Positions 9,465-18,606 of a stretch of DNA of 64,000 nucleotides are shown here, one piece after another. The stretch spans positions 1 through 64,000 of the forward strand of contig JAUIIB010000006.1 in NCBI GenBank assembly GCA_030431985.1, written 5' to 3'. The stretch is from Gammaproteobacteria bacterium (lineage in GTDB: Bacteria; Pseudomonadota; Gammaproteobacteria; Burkholderiales; Nitrosomonadaceae). The notes beneath the pieces are model-generated. The model did not search any database and was not told where the DNA came from. It saw only the letters and a program-made list of their open reading frames with translations. Within the stretch, counting starts at the first letter, position 1. Every line of letters starts with the position of its first letter. The position numbers and the translations under genes are program-made.

Positions 9465-10049
9465 CTAATTTATATTTTTGGTATGTTTTTTCGTATTATT
9501 CGATTCAACAAAATTAATAAAACCATCTAAAAACTGCTTGAGATGTGTCTGTACTGTTTCATCAATAATTTTCCCGGATTCATCAAAAACGTTATGGGCT
9601 TTGGATATCATAATTTGCCCACCGAACCACGGGCGCATATTTAATCGCCGAAGTACAGGCAACCAGGCAGCCTGAGATAACGCTGTACCTAATCCCCCCA
9701 TTGTTGCACCAACAACAGCAACTGGACGATTGCTAAAAATACGAGGGATTTCTTTCGGTGGACGCGACAACCAATCTATCGCGTTTTTCAAGACACCCGG
9801 TATTGAATGATTGTACTCGGGTGTAGCGATCAACACGCCGTCAGCTGTTGCTACTTTTTCCTGCAAAGTTATTACACTTTGAGGAATACCGTCTGAATTC
9901 TCGACATCTTCGTTATAGAGCGGTATATCATTTATAGTAACCACTTCAAATTCCACAATATCTTTGACAGTCTCCGCTGCAACTTGCAGCAAAGCCGTAT
10001 TATAAGAAGCGGCGCGCAGGCTTCCGGATATGCCAACTATTTTAATCAT
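9465..10049 (-). CDS. NADPH-dependent FMN reductase / quinone reductase
   Basis: The 194-residue flavodoxin-like protein opens with the GISGSLRAASYN phosphate-binding loop for FMN and contains the TPEYNHSIPGVLKNAIDW motif of the NADPH-dependent FMN reductase family (ChrR, YieF, ArsH relatives). These enzymes reduce quinones, chromate or azo compounds by two electrons and so avoid semiquinone radicals. It is the first gene of a two-gene minus-strand operon with the DJ-1-like gene and is divergent from a pirin gene; two perfect palindromes lie between the divergent starts. Confidence 0.92.
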   Translation of the reverse strand: MIKIVGISGSLRAASYNTALLQVAAETVKDIVEFEVVTINDIPLYNEDVENSDGIPQSVITLQEKVATADGVLIATPEYNHSIPGVLKNAIDWLSRPPKEIPRIFSNRPVAVVGATMGGLGTALSQAAWLPVLRRLNMRPWFGGQIMISKAHNVFDESGKIIDETVQTHLKQFLDGFINFVESNNTKKHTKNIN

Positions 10050-10285
10050 GAAATCATTTCCTTGCGTCCATTATTTTTCAACCAGCCTCTTCATTAAACA
10101 CAGCAACCATGTACTCGATAATTGTACGATCTTTTTGCGAAGTATAGCGGTTCTTCGAATAAATCGTATAGATCGTATCGACCCATAGCTTTTCTTAGAT
10201 GCCCTATTAACAACATTGCGATACTCATGCTATTGGCCTTGATTACATTCTAAAATACAATAATATCTGATAAAGATAATTTATT

Positions 10286-10302
10286 GTTCTTAATTTAAGA
10301 AC
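10286..10302. promoter_or_regulatory. Perfect 8-bp-arm palindrome, candidate operator
   Basis: GTTCTTAA and TTAAGAAC face each other around a single T. The site is roughly mid-way between the divergent FMN-reductase and pirin genes (about 237 and 136 bases from their starts). The 17-base length fits one dimeric regulator such as a LysR-, MarR- or HxlR-type protein. The regulator gene is not in the window, so the assignment is inference. Confidence 0.45.
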
Positions 10303-10389
10303 ACTGTTTTCTGGAAAAACCGGATTCTCTAGTGATATAAAAATCGGTAAGCTCTGACTCTTATAAGATCAAATAAAACTTAAGCAAGC

Positions 10390-10416
10390 TGTGATAACAA
10401 TATGACTGTTATCACA
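10390..10416 (+). promoter_or_regulatory. Perfect 10-bp inverted repeat just upstream of the pirin ribosome binding site
   Basis: TGTGATAACA (10390-10399) and TGTTATCACA (10407-10416) are separated by seven bases, and the right arm ends 21 bases before the pirin ATG, just upstream of the AGGAG ribosome binding site. It could be a repressor operator or, in RNA, a hairpin at the 5' end of the pirin leader. There is no T-run after it, so it is not a terminator. Confidence 0.55.
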
Positions 10417-10437
10417 AGATTAACCAGGAGATGAGCC

Positions 10438-11331
10438 ATGACTATCAATAATTCAAATGTAACTACTAAAAAATTGCGACACCTTCTGCGCAACACAACA
10501 AGTCATTGGGTCGGCAATGGTTTTCCCGTGCGTTCGCTGTTTACCTACTCAGAAATTGGACCTCAAATCAGTCCATTCCTGCTATTCGATTATGCCGGCC
10601 CAGCCAATTTCCCACCTACTGAAAAACGACTCGGCGTCGGAGAACACCCGCACCGCGGTTTCGAGACAGTCACCATTGTCTACGATGGGGAAGTAGAACA
10701 TCGTGACAGTTCGGGAGGAGGCGGCAAGATCGGGCCTGGTGACGTACAATGGATGACCGCAGCCTCTGGTATTGTGCATGAGGAATTTCATGGGCAAGAC
10801 TATGCACGAAAAGGCGGCCCTTTTGAGATGGTGCAATTGTGGATCAATTTACCGTCACAATACAAAATGTCTCAGCCGCGTTACCAAAGTATTGTAAATA
10901 GCCAGATACCCGTTGCGCCGTTACCCGGCGATCATGGCGCCGTTCGCGTAATTGCTGGTGAATTCAATGGTATAAAAGGACCGGCACAGACATTCTCTCC
11001 GATTCAGGTCTGGGATATGCGTACTGCCAGCGGGCAAACGGTCGATCTCAAATTAACAGCAGGCCATAGTGCAGTGTTGGCCGTCCTGAAAGGATCGGTG
11101 AGCATTATTGATACTGGAAGCATCGGCGAAGCAGAAGTCGCGATCTTCGATCAGCAGGGCGATCACATTCGTTTCAAAAGCGAGCAGGACACCACGGCAT
11201 TGCTGCTCAGCGGCCAGCCTTTAGGCGAACCTATTGTCGGCAGCGGCCCTTTTGTGATGAATACCGCCGATGAAATCCGACAAGCAAAAATGGACTATCT
11301 GAGCGGAAAAATGGGGCAGCTGGTATCGTAG
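10438..11331 (+). CDS. Pirin family protein (first copy)
   Basis: The 297-residue bicupin has the pirin N-terminal domain with HPHRGFETVT; H70, H72, H114 and E116 correspond to the four Fe ligands of human pirin. The C-terminal cupin (about 175-290) ends with the LSGQPLGEPIVGSGPFVMNT segment typical of bacterial pirins. Some bacterial pirins are quercetin 2,3-dioxygenases; others bind regulators. It has a strong ribosome binding site (CAGGAG) and is probably followed in the same unit by the YcaC-like hydrolase and MFS genes. The actual substrate is unknown. Confidence 0.93.
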   Translation: MTINNSNVTTKKLRHLLRNTTSHWVGNGFPVRSLFTYSEIGPQISPFLLFDYAGPANFPPTEKRLGVGEHPHRGFETVTIVYDGEVEHRDSSGGGGKIGPGDVQWMTAASGIVHEEFHGQDYARKGGPFEMVQLWINLPSQYKMSQPRYQSIVNSQIPVAPLPGDHGAVRVIAGEFNGIKGPAQTFSPIQVWDMRTASGQTVDLKLTAGHSAVLAVLKGSVSIIDTGSIGEAEVAIFDQQGDHIRFKSEQDTTALLLSGQPLGEPIVGSGPFVMNTADEIRQAKMDYLSGKMGQLVS

Positions 11332-11449
11332 CTCATGCTGCCAGCTATTCATATGTTTGGTCAACTGTTTAGCAACTAAAAACCGCATAAACTAGGCTTC
11401 TATCCAAACAATACTTTTAACACACCTTATACAAGGGCAGGGAGAAATC

Positions 11450-12082
11450 ATGAGTAATACATATAAATACAATCGTCTTTCCAAAGATAATGCAGTATGC
11501 TTACTAGTCGACCATCAATCCGGGTTAATTTCGCTGGTACAGGATTTTTCACCCGGAGAATTCAAAAACAATGTATTGGCATTGGCAGATATTGCCAAAT
11601 TTTTTAAACTGCCAACGATACTTACAACCAGTTTTGAAGATGGGCCGAATGGTCCAATCGTCCCCGAATTGAAAGAAATTTTTCCAGACGCACCCTATGT
11701 TCCACGGCCCGGTCAAATCAACGCATGGGACAACGCAGACTTCGTCAAGGCCATCGAGAAAACCGGTCGCAAACAACTGATTATTGCCGGCGTCGTTACT
11801 GATGTATGCGTTGCGTTTCCGGCGTTATCGGCGATTGAGGCAGGTTATGAAGTGTATGCGGTTACCGACGCGTCGGGTACCTTTAACGAAGTCACCCGGC
11901 AGGCAACATGGGACCGAATGTCGGCGGCGGGTGTGCAGTTAATGAACTGGTTCAGTGTCGCCTGCGAGCTGCACCGGGACTGGCGCAACGATATTGAAGG
12001 TTTGGGCGCACTTTTCTCAAACCATCTCCCGAATTATCGCAATTTGATGACAAGCTATTCCGCTCAAAATAATAGTAAATAA
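11450..12082 (+). CDS. YcaC-like isochorismatase-family hydrolase
   Basis: The 210-residue protein belongs to the cysteine-hydrolase (isochorismatase-like) family. D21 in LLVDHQSG and the nucleophile C120 in GVVTDVCVAFPAL are present, and the stretches RPGQINAWDN and LHRDWRNDIEGL match the YcaC subgroup closely. YcaC is an octameric-ring hydrolase of unknown physiological substrate. A GGGAG ribosome binding site precedes the ATG. It sits between a pirin gene and an exporter gene, which suggests joint turnover or removal of a small aromatic or amide compound. Confidence 0.92.
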   Translation: MSNTYKYNRLSKDNAVCLLVDHQSGLISLVQDFSPGEFKNNVLALADIAKFFKLPTILTTSFEDGPNGPIVPELKEIFPDAPYVPRPGQINAWDNADFVKAIEKTGRKQLIIAGVVTDVCVAFPALSAIEAGYEVYAVTDASGTFNEVTRQATWDRMSAAGVQLMNWFSVACELHRDWRNDIEGLGALFSNHLPNYRNLMTSYSAQNNSK

Positions 12083-12134
12083 CCTTCAGTGCAGCCTTAA
12101 ACCTAATCAGTTTCTGGCTGCGCTTTTGTCTAAA

Positions 12135-13733
12135 ATGAATGAATCAGCCTTGAGTCCTTTTAGGCATACCACCTTCACGATCATGTGGATAGCCGCGCTG
12201 ATTTCCAATATCGGCACCTGGATGCACGCCGTCGGCGCAGGTTGGTTGATGACATCACTATCACCAACGCCGTTGGTCATTGCCCTGGTTCAAACCGCAA
12301 CGACTTTACCGGTATTTTTATTTGTACTGCCTGCCGGCGCACTCGCGGATATTTTTAACCGCCGTACATTGCTGCTGCTAACCAACGGTTTTATGCTTTT
12401 CGCTGCATCGGTCTTTGCAGCGCTGGTCTGGATGAAGATGGTAACTGCTGAAGTATTGCTGTTATTTACTTTTCTGCTCGGTACCGGCACTGCCTTTATG
12501 ACCCCTGCCTGGCAAGCGATGATACCGAAAATGGTTCCCAAGAAAGACCTTCCTCAAGCTGTCGCGCTCGGTGGAATCAGCATCAATCTAAGCCGCGCCA
12601 TCGGGCCTGCACTAGCTGGTATATTAATCGGGGCATATGGCATGGCACTGCCTTTTGCAGCCAATGCAGCCTCATTTCTTATCATCATCACTGCATTACT
12701 ATGGTGGAAATACCGGATGCCCATTGTAAATCATCCACTTCCTCCGGAACGTATCGTTTCAGCGGTGAAAGCGGGGGTGCGTTATGCATGGCACAGCCGA
12801 CCGCTCATGCACACAATGTGGCATGTTCTAGGTTATATGTTTTTCGCTAACGCAGCCTGGGGATTGCTGCCTATTATTTCAAAAAATCAATTTAGTACAG
12901 ATGCCACTTTTTTTGGACTATTAATGGGCGCAGTCGGCATCGGTGCGATCACTGGCGCGTTGTTTTTACCCAGGCTTAAGAACAAACTGAATGCGAACCA
13001 GCTCGTCGTTGCAGGCAGCATAATTACAGCACTGATAATTTGCTATTTTGCATTTGGAAACGACCCTCTGCTCGCCATTGTTGCCGGTTTTATCTTTGGA
13101 GTGGGCTGGATACTGGTATTGGCAACGGTCAATGTCTCCGCCCAGCAAGCATTACCGGACTGGGTACGCGCACGCGGTTTAGCCGTGTTCCTGATGGTGT
13201 CCTCTGGCAGCATGAGTTTAGGTGCAGCTTTCTGGGGCTGGTTTGCCGGTGCCACATCAATTATGTATGCCCTGCTATCAGCCGGTATTGGTGTAATGGT
13301 ATTCACCGCTTTGTCATATCGTTTCAAATTGCAACAAGGACAACACTTGGATTTCACCCCATCTCTGCATTGGCCGGAACCCGTTGTGCATGAAAAAGTG
13401 ACCCATGATGCTGGACCAGTCATTATTCAGATCAGATACAGCATCGCTGAAAAGGATTGCGAGGATTTTTTACGCGCGATTTATCGGCTAAAGGCAGCGC
13501 GGCAACGTGATGGCGCATACCATTGGGGTGTATATAAAGACACCGAATGCAGTGGATCTTTTGTCGAACACTTTGTCGAAGAAAGCTGGGTAGCGCATAT
13601 GCGCCACCATGAACGCGTAACCCGCGCCGATAAGGTATTGCAGGATGATGTACTGGCTTTTCATCAGGGCACGCGCTCACCTGAGGTACGACATTTCATA
13701 GCAGCATACCCATCCAAAAAACAGAATACATAA
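12135..13733 (+). CDS. EntS/MFS_3-type major facilitator exporter with C-terminal soluble domain
   Basis: The protein has about twelve membrane segments with the MFS motif-A-like loop AGALADIFNRRTLLL, and a roughly 120-residue cytoplasmic C-terminal part (from about residue 410) containing RDGAYHWGVYKD and ESWVAHMRHHERVT. This composite is the PF05977 group that includes the enterobactin exporter EntS. It likely exports a small organic compound. I start at the ATG at 12135; an in-frame TTG at 12126 would add three residues, and neither has a clear ribosome binding site. The gene follows the YcaC-like gene by about 50 bases. Confidence 0.88.
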   Translation: MNESALSPFRHTTFTIMWIAALISNIGTWMHAVGAGWLMTSLSPTPLVIALVQTATTLPVFLFVLPAGALADIFNRRTLLLLTNGFMLFAASVFAALVWMKMVTAEVLLLFTFLLGTGTAFMTPAWQAMIPKMVPKKDLPQAVALGGISINLSRAIGPALAGILIGAYGMALPFAANAASFLIIITALLWWKYRMPIVNHPLPPERIVSAVKAGVRYAWHSRPLMHTMWHVLGYMFFANAAWGLLPIISKNQFSTDATFFGLLMGAVGIGAITGALFLPRLKNKLNANQLVVAGSIITALIICYFAFGNDPLLAIVAGFIFGVGWILVLATVNVSAQQALPDWVRARGLAVFLMVSSGSMSLGAAFWGWFAGATSIMYALLSAGIGVMVFTALSYRFKLQQGQHLDFTPSLHWPEPVVHEKVTHDAGPVIIQIRYSIAEKDCEDFLRAIYRLKAARQRDGAYHWGVYKDTECSGSFVEHFVEESWVAHMRHHERVTRADKVLQDDVLAFHQGTRSPEVRHFIAAYPSKKQNT

Positions 13734-13757
13734 AATGAAAAACACGCTTAATCAACG

Positions 13758-14083
13758 ATGAACTGCCTTTTCATCGTATTACTGACCGCTTTTCTAGCCC
13801 TTCCTACTTATGCTAAAGCATCTGATTTCAATCTATATCGCCGGACAGAAAACTATACTGACCGGGTAGAAATATTGAACGTGAGAAGAAATGGCTGGAG
13901 TCAGTTAAGGAATTTAAAGAATATGAAGTACAATCCCTCGGCGTTGGGAGCAATACTACATTTCAGGAGTGTACCTTTCGATATGTAACCGTTGATGGTA
14001 AAGCGGTATTTACTGCACAAGTAGCGCGTGCGATATGGAGGAATAACAAGATAATCGATGAGCGATTCTATTGGCACCCTTGA
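13758..14083 (+). pseudogene. Frameshifted NTF2/SnoaL-like gene
   Basis: Two frames together make one protein-like sequence. The first (13758 onward) begins with MNCLFIVLLTAFLALPTYAKA, a plausible signal peptide. The second, open from 13862 to the stop at 14081-14083, reads EKKWLESVKEFKEYEVQSLG and later DERFYW, typical of the nuclear-transport-factor-2/SnoaL-like fold. The first frame continues only into an unrelated tail and stops at 13986-13988. A single indel between about 13860 and 13900 would join them. The gene is either recently inactivated or contains a sequencing error; whether the signal peptide belongs to it is less sure than the NTF2-like part. Confidence 0.5.
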
Positions 14084-14227
14084 AAATTGCCATCTAAAGT
14101 ATTAGGAACTCACGCGTGAATAACCGATTAAAGTATTTTTCGGGAAATACTGAATAGTGATAGATAATACGATTGGAATAATCAAATTACTTACACATTG
14201 CGTGATTTACATTTTTTGGGAAGAATA

Positions 14228-15106
14228 ATGGGCATTTTACAAATTATCAAGCCGCAAGAAAAAGACCTTGGCGGTTTTTCCGTTCGCCGTCTACTACCTT
14301 ATGCCAAGCAACGCATGGTTGGTCCGTGGATATTTTTCGACCATATGGGTCCGGCAGAGTTTTCTGCGGGTGAAGGCATTAATGTTCGTCCGCACCCTCA
14401 TATCAATCTGGCTACAGTGACCTATCTGTTTGAAGGCGAAATCCTGCATCGCGATTCTCTGGGCAGCTATCAATTGATACATCCCGGGGATATTAATTTG
14501 ATGGTGGCAGGCAGCGGTATTACACATTCCGAACGGGAACGTGATGCAATACGCAGTAGTCCGCATCGGCAGCACGGCTTGCAACTCTGGCATGCATTAC
14601 CGGAAAGCCATGAAGAAATGCCACCGGCGTTTTTTCACTACCCGTCTACCGATATCCCTACCGTTGAAATTGCTGGTGTGATCGTACGTGTGCTAATGGG
14701 TGAGGCATATGGCGTTTCCTCTCCGGTCGCCACATTCTCCAAAACGATCTACCTTGAGGCCACATTGCAATCCGGCCAAAGTTTAAAACTACCCCACATT
14801 CAAGAGGCGGCGCTTTATGTTGTTAGCGGCGAAGTAAGTGTTGACGATAAACCACTGCAACAGTATCAGATGATGACGCTGGAAAATTGTAGCAACATGA
14901 CTATCTCGACAGAGCAAACGCCCCAATCAACACGTATAGCATTAATCGGTGGGGAACCACTTGGCGAAAGATATATTTTCTGGAATTTCGTTTCCAGTCG
15001 GAAAGAGCGCCTAGAACAGGCAAAACGCGATTGGCGCGAAGAACGTTTTGCCAAAGTACACGGCGACGAAACAGAATTTATCCCACTACCGAATGAACCT
15101 GCATAA
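14228..15106 (+). CDS. Pirin family protein (second copy)
   Basis: This 292-residue bicupin belongs to the pirin family but is clearly diverged from the first copy. H56 and H58 (RPHPHINLATVTY) plus H100 and E102 (GITHSERE) supply the Fe site. The C-terminal segment ALIGGEPLGERYIFWNFVSS is typical of YhhW/YhaK-like pirins. I start at ATG 14228, preceded by GGGAAG; a TTG at 14198 would add ten residues. The two pirins with different subgroups flank the hydrolase and exporter, so the island carries parallel pirin functions. Confidence 0.92.
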   Translation: MGILQIIKPQEKDLGGFSVRRLLPYAKQRMVGPWIFFDHMGPAEFSAGEGINVRPHPHINLATVTYLFEGEILHRDSLGSYQLIHPGDINLMVAGSGITHSERERDAIRSSPHRQHGLQLWHALPESHEEMPPAFFHYPSTDIPTVEIAGVIVRVLMGEAYGVSSPVATFSKTIYLEATLQSGQSLKLPHIQEAALYVVSGEVSVDDKPLQQYQMMTLENCSNMTISTEQTPQSTRIALIGGEPLGERYIFWNFVSSRKERLEQAKRDWREERFAKVHGDETEFIPLPNEPA

Positions 15107-15219
15107 AAGCGAATCAACACGTCCACAGTTCTTCAAGAGAAATCCGGTGCTTCCACCTTCTTCTAGCGTGCATCTCAAAACCGAGAAACTTTAGGTGCTG
15201 TGGCTCAAAAAAAATAACA

Positions 15220-15951
15220 TTATTGATGAGTAATCCCACTGGCATCCCTAATACGCGCCACTTCTGTTTCAATCCAGCTCTCAACCAATCCATTTAACGC
15301 ATTGGCTTCCATACCTGTTGCATCAATCGGTTCACCAATACTTACGGTAATTTCGCCTGGCTTTTTTATAAACGCATTTCTTGCCCAGAAATCACCTGCA
15401 TTATGTGCAACCGGTACTACAAGTGAGTTGGTATGGGTCGCCAGCCAAGCACCTCCGATTCGATAACTGCCCTTTTTACCTGGCGGTATACGTGTTCCTT
15501 CCGGAAAAATCACCACCCAGAATCCGTTCTTCAACCGATCGCGGCCCTGCTCCACGACTTGATCGAGTGCGCTCCTGCCCGCGCTTCGATCAATAGCAAT
15601 AGGACTGGTCATAGCAAGCCCCCATCCAAAAAACGGAATACGCAGGAGCTCTTTCTTCAGTACCCAGACCTGTGGTGGAAAAATTTTCTGAAAGGCGAGC
15701 GTTTCCCAGGCAGATTGATGTTTGGACAACACCACACTGGGCACACTTGGAATATTCTCTGAGCCAAGTACTCTGTAGCGAAGTCCGCAAATATGATCCA
15801 ACAAGAATAAAACCATGCGTGTCCAGGTTGAAGTTACCTGGTAACGCGTATGCGCGGAAAGTGGAAAGCAAGCCAACGTAAATAAAGCGTACGGAGGCGT
15901 AATAATGACAAGCAGCAGCATGTAACATGCCGATCGCAGAAATGCCAACAT
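15220..15951 (-). CDS. plsC: 1-acyl-sn-glycerol-3-phosphate acyltransferase
   Basis: The 243-residue membrane-associated enzyme adds the second acyl chain in phosphatidic acid synthesis. It has an N-terminal hydrophobic segment (about 5-30), the acyltransferase box SKHQSAWETL (HX4E in place of the classical HX4D, as I recall for betaproteobacterial PlsC), and the substrate-binding box FPEGTRIPPG. Its start overlaps the gmhB stop by one base and it is last in the glyQ-glyS-gmhB-plsC operon. Confidence 0.93.
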   Translation of the reverse strand: MLAFLRSACYMLLLVIITPPYALFTLACFPLSAHTRYQVTSTWTRMVLFLLDHICGLRYRVLGSENIPSVPSVVLSKHQSAWETLAFQKIFPPQVWVLKKELLRIPFFGWGLAMTSPIAIDRSAGRSALDQVVEQGRDRLKNGFWVVIFPEGTRIPPGKKGSYRIGGAWLATHTNSLVVPVAHNAGDFWARNAFIKKPGEITVSIGEPIDATGMEANALNGLVESWIETEVARIRDASGITHQ

Positions 15952-16490
15952 TATGCGTATCCGGCAATCACGTCAACCGCACTAGCCAGATCATCGTAAA
16001 TCAGGGTACGCGGTGGTAATTTATCCTTACTCTGTGTTTCCCGGCCTTTACCAGTTAAAACCAGAACGGGCAAAGCACCAATCGCATCGGCCACTTGCAG
16101 GTCGCGTATCGCGTCGCCAATGATCGGAGTATTTTTCAAATCTACCCCATAACGTTGCATAATCTCTTCAAACATTCCGGTCTTTGGTTTACGGCAGCGG
16201 CATTTATCAGCGTTGGTGTGCGGACAGAAAAAAATCGAATCAATCTGCCCGCCCGCCTGAGCGACTGCCTTATACATTTTGTCGTTTATGGCATTAAATG
16301 TCGCCATATCCAGCAACCCCCGTCCTATACCGGATTGATTAGTTGCAGTAACAATACGATAACCGGAATGCGTCAAACGCGCGATGGCTTCCATACTTCC
16401 CGGAATAGGCTCCCATTCATCGGGTGTTTTTATGAATGTCTCGCTACACTGATTAATCACCCCATTATGATCCAGAATAACTAACTTCAT
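15951..16490 (-). CDS. gmhB: D-glycero-beta-D-manno-heptose-1,7-bisphosphate 7-phosphatase (GmhB), variant active site
   Basis: The 179-residue HAD-superfamily protein belongs to the LPS heptose pathway. It keeps nucleophile D7, the TNQSGIGRG motif II, the zinc loop C89/H91/C97/C99 and the GDAIRDLQ motif. The motif-I sequence is LDHNGVIN, so the second aspartate (general acid/base, normally DxD) is N9. This would be expected to reduce or abolish phosphatase activity. It lies one base after glyS and overlaps plsC by one base, so it is fully embedded in the operon. Identity is firm; activity is doubtful. Confidence 0.9.
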   Translation of the reverse strand: MKLVILDHNGVINQCSETFIKTPDEWEPIPGSMEAIARLTHSGYRIVTATNQSGIGRGLLDMATFNAINDKMYKAVAQAGGQIDSIFFCPHTNADKCRCRKPKTGMFEEIMQRYGVDLKNTPIIGDAIRDLQVADAIGALPVLVLTGKGRETQSKDKLPPRTLIYDDLASAVDVIAGYA

Positions 16491-16491
16491 C

Positions 16492-18606
16492 TCAACCGGC
16501 CAATTTAGAAAGGTCCGCCACGCGATTCATTGCCTGATGCATCGATCTAAGCAGGCAAAGCCTATTGTTACGTAATTCTGCATCGTCAGTATTGACCATC
16601 ACATGGTCAAAAAACAGATCTATCGGTTCTTTGAGTACGGATAGCGATTGCAGCGACAACGTATACTGTCCTGACTCAAATGCGCTATCCGCCTGAGGTT
16701 TAATTTGCTGCAACACTTCATATAGTGCAACTTCTGCAGATTCCTGTAACAAGCCGTTATTAATTTTAGCGTCACTGCTCATATCCGCCTGTTCACTTTT
16801 TTCCAGAATTCTGTGTACGCGCTTGTTCGCCGCAGCCAGACTAGCAGCTTCTGGTAACGCCTCAAACGCACGTACAGCCTCAAGCCGCTTGGGAACATCT
16901 TTCAGAACCATTGGCATCTGACTCATTACAGCGTCGATTGTTTGCGCCGGATAGCCCTGTTCGCGTAAATTTCCTGATAAACGGTCATAGATAAACTGTA
17001 GGGGTGATTCCGCCGTTTCCGGATATTGATCATCAAATGCCAGACGTGCTTCCTTGAGCAAAAAATCGAGAGACAACGGCAATTCTTTTTCAACCAGCAT
17101 ACGGATAATTCCGAGTGCATGCCGACGCAGCGCAAACGGATCTTTGTCGCCCGTGGGAATTTGCCCGATACTGAATAAACCGGTCAATATTTCAAGTTTA
17201 TCCGCCAAAGCGACACAAATACCAACGTTGTTCCGTGGCAGCGAATCACCAGCAAAACGTGGCCTGTAATGATCTGCAATCGCACACGCTATCGTTTCAC
17301 CATATCCATCATGTAGTGCATAGTAATATCCCATAACCCCCTGTAATTCAGGAAATTCGCCAACCATCTCTGTCAACAGGTCGGTCTTGGATAATAATGC
17401 CGCCTTGTCAGCCTGATCTGCAAGCATTTCGCCGCCGAGCAATAAAGCAATTGATCGGGCAATCACACGTATTCGCTGAACACGTTCGCCAAGCGTCCCC
17501 AATTGATTATGATAAACCACCTGATCAAGTCCGGAGATACGCGATTCCAAGGTTTTCTTGCGGTCTTGATCGTAAAAAAATTTGGCATCGGCAAGGCGCG
17601 AACGGATGACCCGCTCATTGCCTGTGATCACAAGACCGGAATCTGCAGGACGGATATTAGAAACCAGCAAAAACTTATTTGCCAGTTTCCCATCCGTATC
17701 CATCAGCGGAAAATATTTCTGGTTGGATTTCATCGTCAGAACCAGACATTCCTGCGGCACTTTAAGAAACTCAGATTCAAACTGACCCACCAGTACATTT
17801 GGCAGTTCAACCAATGCCGTCACTTCTTCAAGCAATCCATCATCCTGATACAACGTCAGTTTTTCCCGGGCTGCAGCGGCGGCCAATTGGCGGTTGATTT
17901 CAGTTCGGCGTTCATCAAATCCGGCAACAATTCCACCTTCTTCCAGCATTTGATGCGCATAACTATCTGCATGCTGTAGTTGAATTTTTTGTTGCTTTGA
18001 TTCAAAACGGTGTCCGAATGTTTCCCTCCCTGAATTCAAACCCAAAATACTCACCGGCACGACCTCATTACCGTGTAATACCACTAAAGTATGCACCGGG
18101 CGTACAAAATTGACGCTTTCCCAACCGTCAGCCAATTGATAGGTCATAACTTTGGGTATCGGCAGGTTACTGATCGCATCGTCTAACGCTTTCTGCAAAC
18201 CTTCAGTAAGCCGAATTCCGGTCACAACGCTATCAAGAAACAGTGTTTCTGTTTTACCGTCGGCGACACGTTTAAGTTGTGCCACGGCCGAAGCATCTGC
18301 GCCCAGAGCAGCCAATTTCTTGAGCAATGGCGGTGTGGGTTGTCCCTGCCCGTCAAACCCGACTTTAACGGGCATGAGCTTTTGTGAAACGGATTTATCC
18401 GCTGCCTGAGACGCGACATCAGCGACCCATACCGCCAGACGTCGAGGTGTCGCGTACACGATTTTTTTTTGTTTATCGGTAACGATCAATCCTTGTGCGT
18501 GCAGACTTGCTACGATCAATTCGGCAAAACTGTTGCCCAAGTGTTCGAGTGATTTGGGCGGTAGTTCTTCTACACCTAATTCGATCAATAAGTTTTTTTC
18601 TGTCAT
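16492..18606 (-). CDS. glyS: Glycyl-tRNA synthetase beta subunit
   Basis: The 704-residue protein is the beta chain of the heterotetrameric bacterial GlyRS, which recognises tRNA-Gly. It opens with [15 protein letters not shown], the family signature, and contains the [20 protein letters not shown] and central HD-like regions; length is normal. The start overlaps the glyQ stop by four bases, giving translational coupling for equal stoichiometry. Confidence 0.98.
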   Translation of the reverse strand: MTEKNLLIELGVEELPPKSLEHLGNSFAELIVASLHAQGLIVTDKQKKIVYATPRRLAVWVADVASQAADKSVSQKLMPVKVGFDGQGQPTPPLLKKLAALGADASAVAQLKRVADGKTETLFLDSVVTGIRLTEGLQKALDDAISNLPIPKVMTYQLADGWESVNFVRPVHTLVVLHGNEVVPVSILGLNSGRETFGHRFESKQQKIQLQHADSYAHQMLEEGGIVAGFDERRTEINRQLAAAAAREKLTLYQDDGLLEEVTALVELPNVLVGQFESEFLKVPQECLVLTMKSNQKYFPLMDTDGKLANKFLLVSNIRPADSGLVITGNERVIRSRLADAKFFYDQDRKKTLESRISGLDQVVYHNQLGTLGERVQRIRVIARSIALLLGGEMLADQADKAALLSKTDLLTEMVGEFPELQGVMGYYYALHDGYGETIACAIADHYRPRFAGDSLPRNNVGICVALADKLEILTGLFSIGQIPTGDKDPFALRRHALGIIRMLVEKELPLSLDFLLKEARLAFDDQYPETAESPLQFIYDRLSGNLREQGYPAQTIDAVMSQMPMVLKDVPKRLEAVRAFEALPEAASLAAANKRVHRILEKSEQADMSSDAKINNGLLQESAEVALYEVLQQIKPQADSAFESGQYTLSLQSLSVLKEPIDLFFDHVMVNTDDAELRNNRLCLLRSMHQAMNRVADLSKLAG

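Larger units (their letters stand above)
10050..10437. other. Divergent control region of the stress island
   Basis: This 388-base AT-rich region separates the FMN-reductase and pirin starts and contains no plausible gene. It holds two perfect palindromes (10286-10302 and 10390-10416) and an imperfect one around 10257-10286 (arms of ACAATAA/TTATTGT type around TATC...GATA). It probably carries both promoters and the operator(s) that co-regulate the two sides. Confidence 0.6.

Noticed and set aside
15590-15967. 125-residue minus-strand frame within plsC
   Set aside because: Same-strand shadow frame of plsC; plsC motifs are complete in the other frame.
17503-17979. 158-residue plus-strand frame antisense to glyS
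   Set aside because: Antisense shadow of a conserved gene.
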